In this document: positions 25,501 to 37,600 of the stretch, in pieces
Layout: the number at the start of each line of letters is the position of its first letter
How positions within the stretch are numbered: the stretch's first letter is position 1
DNA from: Panorpa germanica
Taxonomy: Eukaryota > Arthropoda > Insecta > Mecoptera > Panorpidae
Reading direction: 5' to 3'
Assembly: GCA_963678705.1 (NCBI GenBank)
Contig: OY783205.1
Location: 186,001 to 250,000, forward strand
Length of the DNA: 64,000 bases
Notes under the pieces: generated by a model
Told to the model about the DNA's origin: nothing
What the model saw: only the letters and a program-made list of their open reading frames with translations
The model's database searches: none
Program-made: the position numbers and the translations under genes

Positions 25501-26342
25501 CTTTAAGTGCATCCAGAAAGTATAACGTTCCGTCCAGGACATTGTACGATAAGGTGAAGAAACTTGGCATAACTACTTCTCGGCCAATGAACAGATCGTA
25601 TAAGAGATCGAATAATCTGAGCTCAGCGGCTTTTCCTTACGGTATTGGAGGCACCAACAGCCCTTATGGAAATCAGCAATCAGAAGGTATGAGAATTTTA
25701 TGAGAATTCCTTTTATAAATCTTAAGCAAAGAATTATTTTAATTAATTAACGTAAATATTACCACTGTCTTTATCACAAGTTCTCAATATGATGATTTGA
25801 TAAAAGAAAATAATTTCATAATTCATTTGACACAATCTAAGCACAACTTCCTTTTAATTTAAATAGGTGAAGAACTAAACTCAATGTCTCACCCACCAGC
25901 TCCGATACCACATCCAGCTGCAGCTCTTTTGGATCCCACATTTCTTCAACAAGCACTTGAGAGTCGTGGTGGTGACATAGCCGGTCGAGAAGCACTTCAC
26001 GCGATGGCTTTTGCAGCAGCAGCACATGCAGCCGTGAATGGAATCTCCACCAGTCCTGGTAACAATGGAAACGCCCGATCTCCTAGTCCGTCAGTTGTGA
26101 AATACATGGTACAACAGAGGGCAATGTCTCCGGAACACCTAGAAGTTAAAAGAGAAATTGAGAATGAAGTTGAAGATTTATCAGTGGCCAGGAAGGAGGT
26201 AGAGCAGCCGGGGGTGATAGTTCACCCTATCAGTCTGGCAACCATGCTTAAACAAGAATTGAAACACACCACAAGACTGCGTGAAGACATGGAGGACAAG
26301 AGGAGGGAAGTCGCAATGGAGGCAAATGGCGAGCGTATTTAA
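22567..26342 (+). CDS. rib: BTB-Psq transcription factor, Ribbon-like
   Basis: Four coding exons: 22567-23093, 24136-24631, 25269-25686, 25867-26342. All borders are GT-AG and phases match, giving 638 aa. Residues 1 to about 120 form a BTB/POZ domain (FCLRWNNYKSNL, then DCTIHVDD, FKAHRMILSA and LLEYMYTGEVNV), which mediates dimerisation. Residues 176-242 are an Arg/Glu/Asp-rich charged tract. Residues 397-442 form a Psq helix-turn-helix DNA-binding domain (NGMSALSASRKYNVPSRTLY). An alanine-rich stretch and a likely SUMO site (VKREIENE) follow. Family knowledge: Drosophila Ribbon has this domain order and a similar length and controls tubular epithelial morphogenesis from the nucleus. The BTB variant (DCTI plus LFPG) fits Ribbon better than Bric-a-brac or Pipsqueak, but no alignment was run. 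The acceptor at 22531-22536 implies an upstream untranslated exon. The first exon is visibly GC-richer than the other three. Confidence 0.88.
23470..23600 (+). mobile_element. tRNA-derived SINE inside intron
   Basis: 'ccgagagcatttagacc' followed by 'tcctcaggttctataccc' matches the A/B-box head of the other copies. 'tatggggccacaacacc' matches their 3' tail. It lies in the intron between coding exons 1 and 2 of the Ribbon-like gene. Confidence 0.5.
23762..23915 (+). mobile_element. Dispersed repeat family B, partial copy
   Basis: 'gattgaaattgatgttaata', 'gtattggcgtgtctattt' and 'aaatatctaaatgttgac' recur almost identically at 36625-36780 and in reverse at about 62980-63075. This copy sits in intron 1 of the Ribbon-like gene and carries only one end of the family. 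Confidence 0.65.
24150..24335 (+). repeat. Coding GA-rich tract (Arg-Glu repeat)
   Basis: Imperfect repeats of 'gaacgagaac' and 'gagaaagagac', plus two copies of 'gaacaattgcaaagaga', encode an alternating Arg-Glu/Asp segment in exon 2 of the Ribbon-like gene. The antisense frames here spell Ser-Arg strings and are shadows of it. Confidence 0.9.
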
Positions 26343-29300
26343 ATTACGGTATTTATATAGATTAGTTAAATATTTACGCAAAAATGATTAAATAACATAT
26401 ATATATTTGTTTTCAAATAATAATTTTTATGGTTTACTATCCAAAATCTCTAATTATAGCAATTCGTTTTTTTTCTTCAATATTTTTGTTATCAATATAA
26501 AAGAATGAGTTTGCTACCCATATTCTGTGTTATTTAAATTAGTTCTTTATTATCAAAAGAATTAAGCAAAAGAGTTTCAAAAACTAAAATAAATTAATGA
26601 GGTTTCTCTATGTTAATTTTATTAAGAAAAATTAAAGAAATTATACAATTTGTTCCTCTATATGAAGGGTAAACATAGTTACTAGTAATGTAATAGTTTA
26701 AAGGCATAATAAACCAATAGACATAATAAAATTAATCGTCATGTTCAATGTTACATTAGTTGTTGTATCGCCAACCTTTCGTGGAAATAAAATTTCAAAT
26801 TTCATTACAAATATATAGCGGGTTTGTAAATATCAAATATTTTAAGTCCGCATAATTATAATTATGTTTGTTAAACATAATCAAACATTTGTATGAGTAG
26901 TCATTAAAATGGCATTCATATTTTATTATGTATATTTTTTATTGTGATATTCTTTATTCAGACTGATAAAATGTTTCAGTGCAATATTAAAATAATAGTT
27001 TTTCTATCAATAAATAAATCAAAATGTTACAGTTTACAAGAATGGCAATCAGAATATATAGAACCATACTATTTTCTCTCATATTTGTTATTATTAATTA
27101 AATAAATAGTTTAATAGTTATTGTAAATCATTATTAAACAAACAATTAAATAAATATTAGTATTTTAAGAATATTTTAGGTAAAACAATGTATATAGATA
27201 AAGATAAAATGATTTACTTGCATTTATTTAGTTTAATGTTTTATTAGAAAAATTAAGAATCGAATCTTTAAATTTATGTTTTACTTTGATTTGAACAGCT
27301 GAATTGTTGTATATTAAAGTTAAAAGAAATTTATTTAATGATTCGTTTATTAAATGTAATAAAAACAATTAAATCATGTTCACGTGTGCCTCAAAATTTA
27401 AACCATATTTAATATCACATCCGGTATCTAAATTGCACGGATTTATCACAAAATGTGTCATTAGAACCATTAAGTAAATACTAAGAAGGGACAGGGACCA
27501 CATGTATTATAATAAATATAAATCCGAAACAATCAAAAGACAAAAATGAAATAAAAAATCGTTCCTGTACTACGGTAAAACGGAATAAATATGAAAACTA
27601 TAAGACTGAATTCATAGTTGTAATTAAGAACAATATACGAATATTATTAATAAATAAATAATTGAATTTCTAATAGATAAAATAGTTTTCTGAAACAATT
27701 CATATATTTTAATTATTGTTATTTATTTTATATAAAACAAAGGTTTCCGAATATTAAAAAATTGTTACGATTTTTAATACAAAGAAATAGTATCAGCAAT
27801 TATCGCTATGTGATAATACTTTCTTTATAGACAATTATTAATATTTACAAATAATATATATTTAGTTAAATTTGTGATAACAGTTTATCTTTATTAATTA
27901 TATTTTACAATTCATAATCATTCAATTCCAATGGAAATATCAATAGAATTAAATCTCCTCAATTTTCGTTATTATATAGTACAAATAATTTACCATTGTT
28001 GAATGTTTTTATTTAATTAATATATAAGTAGTTCAATTCTAATAATAAAGTATTCATAAGAATTAATTAGTTTTCCCCGGGTCTCAGTATAACTCTATAA
28101 TTCAACTTATACATTATGACATAATGCTCTAGAAAATATCAGATTCAAATAAGATGACCGAACCAGATTAACAAATCGTATTTTTAACATTAGTTTTAGT
28201 TTTAAAAAATAAATATTTTAATTATTTAACCATCCAATATTTATTTATATGATTAATATAACACAATTAACATAATTATTATCCAGTATTCAGGACACAC
28301 ATCTACTATTATATACTGAGATGGAATCAACCATAAAATAGTTTTACACATTCTGTAGACACAAACCCAAGACAATACTATATTACTGATCCGTCCTAAA
28401 AATCTGTTCTGATTCAAGTAATAGTATAACTCATACTTTAGTTATTTATTTATTTAATTAATTTCATTTAAATAAAATAAGATAGTTTATAGAAAAAAGT
28501 TATATCTTTCTTACATCTGAAAATTTAATTTTGTCGTTATATCCCAATCCTTGAATTCACAAACAAAGCTAGGTGGAACTCTAATAACTACGATTATGTA
28601 GAATAAACATTTTCTATTGAAGTCAAGATATTTAATTTCATAAAATCTGTTTAACTGACTTACTTAAAGAAGTTTAAAAGAATAATATCTTTTCACAATG
28701 TTTCCATAATGTTATTCACATTTAGTTATTAAATAGATGTTTCTTCACACATTTTAAATTACATAAAAATAGTAAAGAAACTTATCATTCAGAAGTGATT
28801 AAGTAAAATATACATTACCAATAAGTTTAAATTGAGTGGCAATTAAACTTTCAATAGTTCTATTACAATTCAAAATATATTTTACTGTGTTCACCAGTTT
28901 GACACAAAAGGTAAATTCATGAACTATTTAATGTGATATTGCTTTCTCACCTTTACATTTTATTATTTATCAATATGTTTACAATATCATTAAAAAAATA
29001 TTAAATACACTTAAAATGTTTTACTAATATGTTACTTAGTTATGTAACAATATAAAATCTTAGAACCTTAAATATACTGAGTTCAGTAAGTTATTAACTA
29101 CATCAGGTCAGGATCGATTATAAATAATTTCGGGCAGACATTAAGTTACGCGGCAACTTACAAACTCTTTTAAACTATTGGAAACCTTTTTTTAATAAAA
29201 TATTAATATGTTTAATAATTAAATTATAAAAGTAAATGAAAAATCGATAGTTTTGAGACTGATTAAATGTGTATACTCGTTTAAATAAAACATTATAAAT

Positions 29301-31239
29301 AAACGAGAGACTTTGTATAAAAATAATTATATTTAAAAAAAAGTATATAATAAGTCGTTTTAGCATATAAGACTATCGGATATCATTTAAATTTATATAA
29401 ATATGTTAAAAATATAATCTTTAATATAGGTTACTCAGGTTACTTGCGAACGAGTTATTTAAATTTAATTGGGGGCTGGGAAGCTGCAATCAGGGCTTAA
29501 CACCGGTGACTTATAAAATGATACGCTGAAATTATTACAATTTAAAAAGATATGAAGTTATACAATTGTTGTATGTAAAAGAGAGAGAGAATATAAATGC
29601 TCATCTTACTTCATCTGTATATTATTTTATAACTCTCTTTAGTTGGTTTAAAAGATTTGTTGTTATAATATAATTTTTGAAATAAAATCAATTTTCGTCT
29701 ACATGTAAATATGAGTGTTTTGGGGATTAAATATTATTTTATAAAATCATTTCAAAAAATGATTGTAAATATGATAGAGATATTTTAAATTTCTACAATA
29801 ATCGAGTTTTATGTAATATCTAAAGTATTTGTAATAGGTATACAAGCCGCCATAAGAAACCCCTACACAATTTTGTGATTGCTATATATAGTTTTTATTA
29901 TAAAAAAAATTATTTTATTTTTAATAATTGGTTTTTGGGTTTTTTAAAAATATTATTTTGATAAATGAATAAATTAGCTTTAAATTGAATTATAAATTAC
30001 TAGAAAATGTTTATAATATTATCGTATTTTATTAATTCTAAATATTTACCTTAGCTAAATGTCTAATGTCTTTACATTGCAACTAATTTGTAATAAATAA
30101 TTCGAATTAATCATTTTTTATATATAGAAATTAAAAAGTACTACATTTTATTATAAAAATGATTATTGATAATATTAGATAAATTAAGGTATATTACATG
30201 TTTGTATCACGTTAAAAATGTTTTTGAAAACTGATGTTATTTAGCACTAGATGTTATATCATTGTTTGATGAGAAAAATTGTTTTCTAACTTTACTGATT
30301 TGGCACCAGTTTTATTCATTTCAATTATTAATTTTTGTTTGATTAAAAAGAATATTTACAAAATAACGTATTACAGTCCAAAATACCAATATAATAAAAA
30401 AATAGAATAAAACCAACTGATCTCAAATCGAAGTACAAAATCTAAATAGTCAACTTTTCAAATTTAATCAGCAAATGTTTCATTTACGTGGAGGGCGTGT
30501 CATATGGCATTGTCCCCCTAATTCATGATATAGGACCATTATGCTTACCTATTTACTAAAATAAATATATGTACAAGCATTTTTCTTGCTGAATTACAGA
30601 GAATTGAACTGATGGTATATATATTGTTCACTCACTTATCTCAATTTCAAATATAGGATTTATCAAACTCTTGATACGAAGCACACAGCACTTAAATATA
30701 TTAAAACATAATACGAGTATTACAATGGTTGATCAAGGTCTGTTTCCAATATACATTGCACATTGCAGTCATATTTGATAACAATTTATAAAGGGATTCC
30801 GATTTATATTTTTATATCTTAGAAAAGTAAAAACTCTGTTCAGTTCAAAAGAAAAAGAATACTGTTATTTTTTTTAGAAATCATTTTCAATGCGAACCAA
30901 TAAATTTCTAATAATTGTAGGTAACTTGTTGAGAAAATTGCACAGGAGTTTAAATTTAATTGTGATTTAATGAAAAAGAAAATTACATTTAAATTATGTT
31001 AAATTTAAAAAACGGAAAAAATTATTTTTAAATAATTAAATTTGTTTTAGAGTTTGAAATGGTAAAAAAATGAAAAGTTGTAATATTTTGAATACTAATC
31101 TAGAATATTTCAGAAATTATTAAACGTGATGTACATGTGGAAGCAGATATTAGTTACATTTTGATAATTTGTTGTTTTTTTGCTGATTTATTTGTACCAT
31201 TTTTTATATTAATTTTGTTGACTAATTAGATACACCGAC

Positions 31240-31277
31240 TTTCCGATCCTATCCGATCAGGTCCGATCCGATCCGAG
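31240..31277. repeat. Short CCGATCC tandem repeat
   Basis: Four to five imperfect copies of 'tccgatc' (for example 'gtccgatccgatccgag') stand out from very AT-rich surroundings. No function can be assigned. Confidence 0.7.
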
Positions 31278-32084
31278 TACCACAATATTATTTTCATCTG
31301 TGATTAATTATTAGACTGATTTATAACAATGTTACCTTAAATGATATATTATTTTGTATTAATTTGAAAACTGACTGATTTATATAAAACTATTATAAAA
31401 AATGCTCTAAATAGTCAAATGGCTCAATTAGTTTAATTACTGTATCATTTTTTGTTTGTTTTTATTTTTTAATTTTATCAGCAACATGTTACAAAATATA
31501 TAAAAATAAAAAAAAAATCATTTTAATAAAATGGAGAAAAAATATGAACACATTTATTTGTTTAAAGTATGTATTATGTATATTTTGTCCAAACAAAATT
31601 AAACAAAAAACTTTTTATGAACAAACTGTCTATTCTTTTATTTATTATTGTTATAAAACATTTTTAGTTGAGAAACTCTAATAAGAAATTCGTGAAAACA
31701 ATTACCTAACGTGTGCGGGTCCTATTTGCCAAGCTATTGTACATCTCACGAGAGATACTTGGCCATAGTTGGTTCCTCCACTTTATGTTTATATATGATT
31801 AATATGATTTATGTTCCCTACGATTGGTACGAATGCACCATCTGTGTAACAACGTAACAAAATATAAAACCTTCCAAAAATATTCATTAAGAAAGTAAAA
31901 CAGATCCTACTTAATCGCATCTAACTTAGAGTTGCTCTGAAATGAATCGTCTGTTCCAATCCAAAAAGATCCAATCAAAATTTACGATAAAATTGAATAT
32001 ACTATCCTTTATTTCATGAATTTAACGTCGGCCTATATTCAATGCTCAGTCATATCACAGACAATCTAATTGTATAGGCATCTC

Positions 32085-32165
32085 TAATGGTTCGAGGTTT
32101 CTTATATAAACCACACCGCTGCCTAATAATTTTATGAATATATATTTCATAGACTCAATTAATCA
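32085..32165 (-). mobile_element. SINE body fragment
   Basis: 'ccgctgcctaataattttat' matches 'ccgctgcccaatagttttat' in the SINE at 34878-35082. The B-box head is lost or too diverged to see. Confidence 0.35.
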
Positions 32166-32440
32166 TAACAATGACAAAAACTAAAAATAAAGCACTGATC
32201 GAGAAATGAACCTAATTTTCTTAAGCCTGTATTTTAACAACAACAAAAAATTGTTATATTATATTAATATATTGTAGACCCTCCCAAAATACGGTTTATG
32301 TGCTACGCGTTATAGGAATCGTGTAGGTCTACTGTAGTCCCACATTTTAACCTCATCGGTTAATTAATGAAATGCTTCAAATAGTTAGAAACTGCTTACA
32401 AATTTTTTGTAAAATTTCAAGAAATAATTTTAAAAATCAC

Positions 32441-32483
32441 TCATCGAGCTCATTGTCACAGCCATTCAAAGTCTGGAAGTCAG
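32441..32483 (-). other. Possible small terminal exon
   Basis: On the minus strand, after an acceptor TTTCAG, a frame reads ADFQTLNGCDNELDE and stops at TGA (32441-32443). Entry is in phase 1, which fits the exon candidate at 32719-32805 if that exon is read in its third frame, but not in its most protein-like frame. Support is weak: one splice border plus a short open frame. Confidence 0.2.
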
Positions 32484-32718
32484 CTGAAATTATTACAAAA
32501 ATATTTAGGACAAATTACGCAAAATAGTGTGCAGTAATATCCTGGTGCAAGATGATTTCATGTTTAGTGAGTGTATCATGAACTACCCAAATCCGGTTCG
32601 AACTATACGCAGCCTCTTCCTCCCAAACACTTTCATTAGGACCATAGGTACATAATATAAAATAAAATGATAATTGCATGATTTAATTAATTAAATAAAT
32701 AAACATTTGCTACGTTAC

Positions 32719-32805
32719 CTCCCAATCTCCCGTTACCGGAGTGCCGTCGTGGCCAAGCGTCGAGATCACCAGGTACGCCACGACGGACGGACTCCTGCCG
32801 GCGAT
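32719..32805 (-). CDS. GC-rich orphan exon, unidentified gene
   Basis: An 87-bp segment far richer in G+C than its neighbourhood has textbook borders on the minus strand: acceptor TTTGCAG before 32805 and donor GAG|GTAACG after 32719. Frame 1 is open across all 29 codons (ending in GHDGTPVTGDWE) and meets TAG two codons past the donor, so it could also be a terminal exon. Frame 3 is open too. I do not recognise the product. No partner exon could be joined convincingly, though a frame around 32535-32635 (NRIWVVHDTLTKHEI) also looks protein-like. A transposon fragment is the alternative. Confidence 0.35.
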
Positions 32806-32824
32806 CTGCAAACAAATACATTTA

Positions 32825-33110
32825 TACGTCAGTTATTTGTTGAGTAGGTCAATGCTGTGCCAGTAATGTTTTGTAGCTGTTGGTAGTCGAAATAATCAAG
32901 TCAAGTCAAAGAATAATAAGTTTTTATTTTATTTAACCCTGTTACGGCAGACATGATATTGAAATTTTATTGTTCATCGAAATAGCTGTAAATAATATTT
33001 GATATTTTGATATATAAATACATATAGCAGAGATTTATGAGCTGTAAGGTTGGTAACCTGTAAACTTATTAGAGTTCTGTCAAGAATATATCTCTTTTAC
33101 GCTCTATTGG
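32825..33110 (+). mobile_element. Dispersed repeat family B copy
   Basis: 'gtcagttatttgttgagtag', 'tgtagctgttggtagtcg' and 'agcagagatttatgagctg' recur at 36790-36980 (same strand) and 62720-62965 (reverse). The match is high enough to suggest recent spread. Confidence 0.65.
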
Positions 33111-33483
33111 ATAAAAGAGTAGCAAGATATTAGCATAAAATTGTTTCATCGATCGGATTTCAAAAGCATTCAATTTCAGAATAATCCGATAGGTGCAACA
33201 TCTGCAGATTTGTTCGAAACCTTGCAACAACTTTTACAAAATTTAACAAAATAGTAAATGATTTCGCATGTTCACTAACCCATTTTAATAATCCAGGTAG
33301 CGAAAATATTTCGTTAATTAAATTTAATAAAAAAAAATTAGAACATTAAAAAAAATATTGATTTGAAATTTATTGCTAAATTGATTTGAAATTTTTGAAT
33401 GTAAATTTTTTTTCGGAGCTTACTAAAACTGAGAATCTTGCATACTCTTTAGTGGTAAACGTCCAACACTCAGTATTTCAAGC

Positions 33484-33719
33484 AGTCAACGCATAGGATT
33501 TATTGAATGAAACGTGAAAGAGAGGGAAAGCTGGAGGAACGACATATGCAGTATATGTATGTTTTGCTGTAGTAATGTGTTTATTGCCAGTCCGTCAGCA
33601 TTTCAGCAATGGTTGGTTCAAAAAGCAACCCTTAATGTATTGCTGTGATCGCTGCATATAACTTCACTCCCGGTTCCCTTTTCTTCGACATTCTATTCAA
33701 TAAATCCTATGCGTTGACT
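33484..33719. mobile_element. MITE with about 26-bp near-perfect inverted ends
   Basis: The left end AGTCAACGCATAGGATTTAT has an exact reverse complement at the right end (ATAAATCCTATGCGTTGACT), and pairing continues through GAAT. The 236-bp interior has no open frame. No clear target duplication is visible. Confidence 0.8.
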
Positions 33720-33742
33720 CCTTGCTGTGTTGACGCTTAGAC

Positions 33743-34000
33743 GTCATCCATAAATTACGTCACACAATTTTCATGATTTCTTAACCTCCCCTCTCACTTG
33801 CCACGTCTTGTAACATATTGTGTAGCTCCTCTCCGCAGTTGTGACGTTATAAATTTGAAAAATAAAATGTTCTTTTTCAAATGTTTCTTTTTTTTTAAGT
33901 CGAATTTTAGATTAGATGTGATATCATAACATTTATACTCCTTTGTCACATCTTGTTACACTTTGCGGACCCACCTTGTTTGTGAAGTAATTATTGGATC
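33743..34000. mobile_element. MITE with ACGTCACA inverted ends, copy 2
   Basis: 'catccataaattacgtcaca' at the left and the reverse complement of 'ccaataattacttcacaaac' at the right. It shares its interior order with 3916-4205. Confidence 0.65.
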
Positions 34001-34563
34001 TTCCGTTACCATTATATGGATTGTTAACATCGCCACGGTCGTGTCTCTAATAATTGTATGCGTTGTTTTGCATACATGTGCAATGTACATTCACTAATCC
34101 GCATCGTACGCATCAGTATAGTCCACTAAAATGGTCCAATAGGCAACAGACGTAGCGTACGTCGGCAATTGGACTTGTGGACGCTTACCTTTATACCGTT
34201 TACCGTTGTTTGGCTTCACGATGACACAGTGGTATTAACAGTAACTGAGTTATTTACCTTAAGCACGAGCTTTAAACATTACTAATTAGTTAATACCTTT
34301 ACAATTTAACATCAAAATTGAATTACATTTACAAAAAAGAAGTATTATAACAATTTTATATGGTGCAGGGTACACAGGTGGGTTTTATAATCAATGTAAC
34401 ATTTTTTCAATTGAATCAAAACATATTTTAATCATGCTAATGGCCAGATATTGAAAAAGTGGACCAGCGGCATTGGCGGGATAGGATGCAATGAAAAATC
34501 TTAATAACTTGAAATGTTTATTATCGACATCATCAGGAATCGATTTTCAGCGTGAACATTGGC

Positions 34564-34593
34564 TATATATAGGACCCCCTTATCAGTTAATCA
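34564..34593 (+). promoter_or_regulatory. TATA-box promoter of the lipase-like gene
   Basis: TATATATA at 34564-34571 is followed by TCAGTT (34583) and TCAAGT (34591), both initiator-like. The second lies 29 nt from the start of the TATA box, the usual spacing. The ATG of the signal-peptide exon is about 47 nt further on. This is inference from motif spacing. Confidence 0.5.
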
Positions 34594-34639
34594 AGTATAT
34601 TTTTAAATATTGTTCCGTTCACTGTTTTACCCGACCAAT

Positions 34640-37600
34640 ATGTGGAATATATTACTATTAATTATAACTGGATTAACAACAGGTGCGTTAATTACTTTGC
34701 ATCATTAGTATAACTATAACAAACGTGTCGCCTTGCATTTCCAATCAATAATCACACAAGGCACAAGCCTACAACGGGACAAACGGGCTAAGCCAACAAA
34801 TCGTCTACGTGAATAATAATTTAATTTATTTAATGTCAATTTATTTCCGATGTTGAGTCATATCATCGGTAACCTCCAACTATGTTGACGGATTTTGTGG
34901 TGTCGTGGCCTCATATATGTGAATAACACCGCTGCCCAATAGTTTTATAGTTATGTATGCACATAACCAAATGAACTTGTTAAAAACCAAACTCAAAAAA
35001 TATAACACTGGTCCGGGAATCTAACTTGAAGACACAGCAGTCAGAATCAAGGCTTTCGCCAATTGTATCGTTTAAACGTTATCAATTGTTAATATCTGTA
35101 CAACTAATTAAGAAATAATTGGACATTTGAGGTCGTGATAGCTGACTTTGTCAATTTATACAGGACCGTCGCCTATACCGTCAGTTATAAATCTTTTAAG
35201 ACAATGTTGAAAATACATAAAATCTCATGAAAAATACAGCTGGTCTATAATATGGCTAGCTGAAACCCTAGCAAAAATATTATTGTAATTTCAATATAAT
35301 CTTCTTCTTCTTCTTACAACGAGTGCTTGTGCATTACCCCGTAATGTAGGTGTATTTCATTATTTTATGACAGATATTCCGTTTTTACTGTGGTTAAATT
35401 TCTTTTTTAAATAACGCAAATGTCAAAGAGTAATAATAATAATACGTTTTAAAAGTACAAAACCGAATGTGATTGTGAAAACCGAAATGATTAATGATTG
35501 TGTTATGCGCATGCGTTGCTCTAATGCTAGATCAGAAGAAGAATATTTAAACCAAAATTGTACAAGCTGATATTTTTCTGTTCTAAGCACGGAGTCTCCA
35601 GAAACGCATTTTGTAGACCCCGTAGCATTTGATACTTCTGCTATGTTGCGTGCAGTGCTCAATTAAGGCATGGCACACTGCACGAATGTGTTTTGTGGAA
35701 TTCGTTCGTATATTGGCGCTAACTTTAGTGTTTCCACGTTTCAAATGATTTGTTAATGAACCATGTAAAGAAATTCCAATTTTCAAGTTATATGATTTGT
35801 CACTCGAAGTGTTTGCGAATTTCGTGTTAGTCCACATCTAATGACAACTGAAGACTACTGTCTTATGCTTATGATTTGACAAGCGTTAGTCTGACAAGTT
35901 GTTTACAAGCCTACAAATAGAGTTTGATCATCGTGCAGTGTGCAATGCCTTCATCAGAAACCTAATGCCACCATTCGCTCCAGACAGTGCTAGATTTGAA
36001 GGTGTCAGCGAAGGAGCGGAGACCCCTAATTATTTTCCGAATAAAAACAACAATTTTTTTCCGTGAAGTCTTTCAAAAATGCTTTTATCTCTATCGTGGG
36101 GGCTTCGGGGTAGTAGCCCCGTCTGCCCTCAAATCCGGACCTGGCTCCAGAGATAACTATTTCGAACTATATGTTTTTCATAATATTTAATGTATTTCCA
36201 ACAGTGTCTTAAAATATTGAATAAAAAGAATCATAATTGACCAACTTACAGCATAAAGTATCATTCCCACTCACTGAACAAAACTATATAATATTATAAC
36301 CTCCAAAATGTGACAATCTGTTAAAATGCAATAGAAATTACTTTTAAAAGAAGTTTAATGTCAGTTTTCGAAAAAAATAGGAGAGAAAACAATTTCTATT
36401 ACTAGTAATTGTTATTAAAAACAGCAATTTTAATTATTTCACAGTCAAGTTTGTAGAACTGTCAAAATTTATATTACTAACGATGCAACAACCAGCTAAA
36501 TTAACTAAACTTAAGTTAAAACTCCAATGTGAAAAGGAATGCTCAAATTAAATATCAAAACAGTGAGTGGGAATGAGGCTTAATGTACAGATTTTACAAA
36601 TGGACTGGTGTAATCATTTTTAGTGGTCGATTTTTCAATAGTTGATTGAAATTGATGTTAATAAATGTGTATTGGCGTGTCTATTTTATTAAATATCTAA
36701 ATGTTGACAGAGATATAGTAAATAAAAAGTTGAATTGTAGTTTTAGCGGTAGAAATGGTCGGCCATATTTGTATGACGTGAAATGCATTTTAACGTCAGT
36801 TATTTGTTGAGTAGATCAGTGTTGTGGTAATGTTTTGTAGCTGTTGGTAGTCGAAATATCAAGTCAAGTCAAAGAATAATAAGTTTTTATTTTATTTAAC
36901 CCTTAAATAGCTGTAAATAATATATGATATTTTGATATATAAATACATATAGCAGAGATTTATGAGCTGTAAGGTTGGCAGCGGTTGTGATATCACATGC
37001 ATTTGGAATGTTCTACAACGTTGAATCCCTTTAATAATTAAAGAGACAAAATGACTTTTTTAATTGTTAATATCTCCTAACATATAAGGAGTTATATAAT
37101 AGAATAACCATTCATAAGTAGATTCCAGCTCAAATACAAATATTAAACATAGATCTAACCTCCTTAAAAATGTTTTTGAATAAGTTGCTTCATATACTCG
37201 TACAATGCGTATGTATTGCAGTTACTTGCACTTGGACGCCACCTTTTCCATTGGAACCAGCCCATTCGATGAACAAGCAAATGGGTGTTGTACATCCTGA
37301 ATCTGGTTTTGGCATTTCCGGCGAAAATTCGAACCCAACGAAAGATGTGTCTTTCATGCTTTATGCCAAGTAAGTATCCACTTTTCAAACTGTTGTGAAT
37401 TACTCTTTTTAGATTTGCAAAGTTATTCAAAATGTCGTTAACAAGCCGATCTTTATTCTGTATTCTTTCTTCCTTGTTACAAATATAAGTTCAAAAATAA
37501 ATTCTTTAATAATCCGCTAAACACAAAATATTAATATCACCTTTATCATACATTCATATATTCATAATATTTTACTCAAACAGAACCTAGTAATATTTAA

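Larger units (their letters stand above)
26343..34560. other. Long AT-rich intergenic region
   Basis: Apart from the entries listed separately (a CCGATCC repeat, an orphan exon candidate, a family B copy and two MITEs) nothing coding is supported between the Ribbon-like stop and the lipase promoter. Possible polyadenylation signals (AATAAA) for the Ribbon-like gene occur at 26588-26593 and 26786-26791; which one is used cannot be told. Confidence 0.6.

Noticed and set aside
35423..35837. Two minus-strand frames that might belong to a transposase
   Set aside because: No known catalytic motif is visible, they overlap a MITE with inverted ends, and they run in different frames.
37170..37221. 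ATG at 37170 as start of the lipase-like protein (hydrophobic leader MFLNKLLHILVQ)
   Set aside because: The stretch ends in a good acceptor, and an upstream exon with promoter, signal peptide and donor joins there in the right phase. It is kept only as an alternative start.
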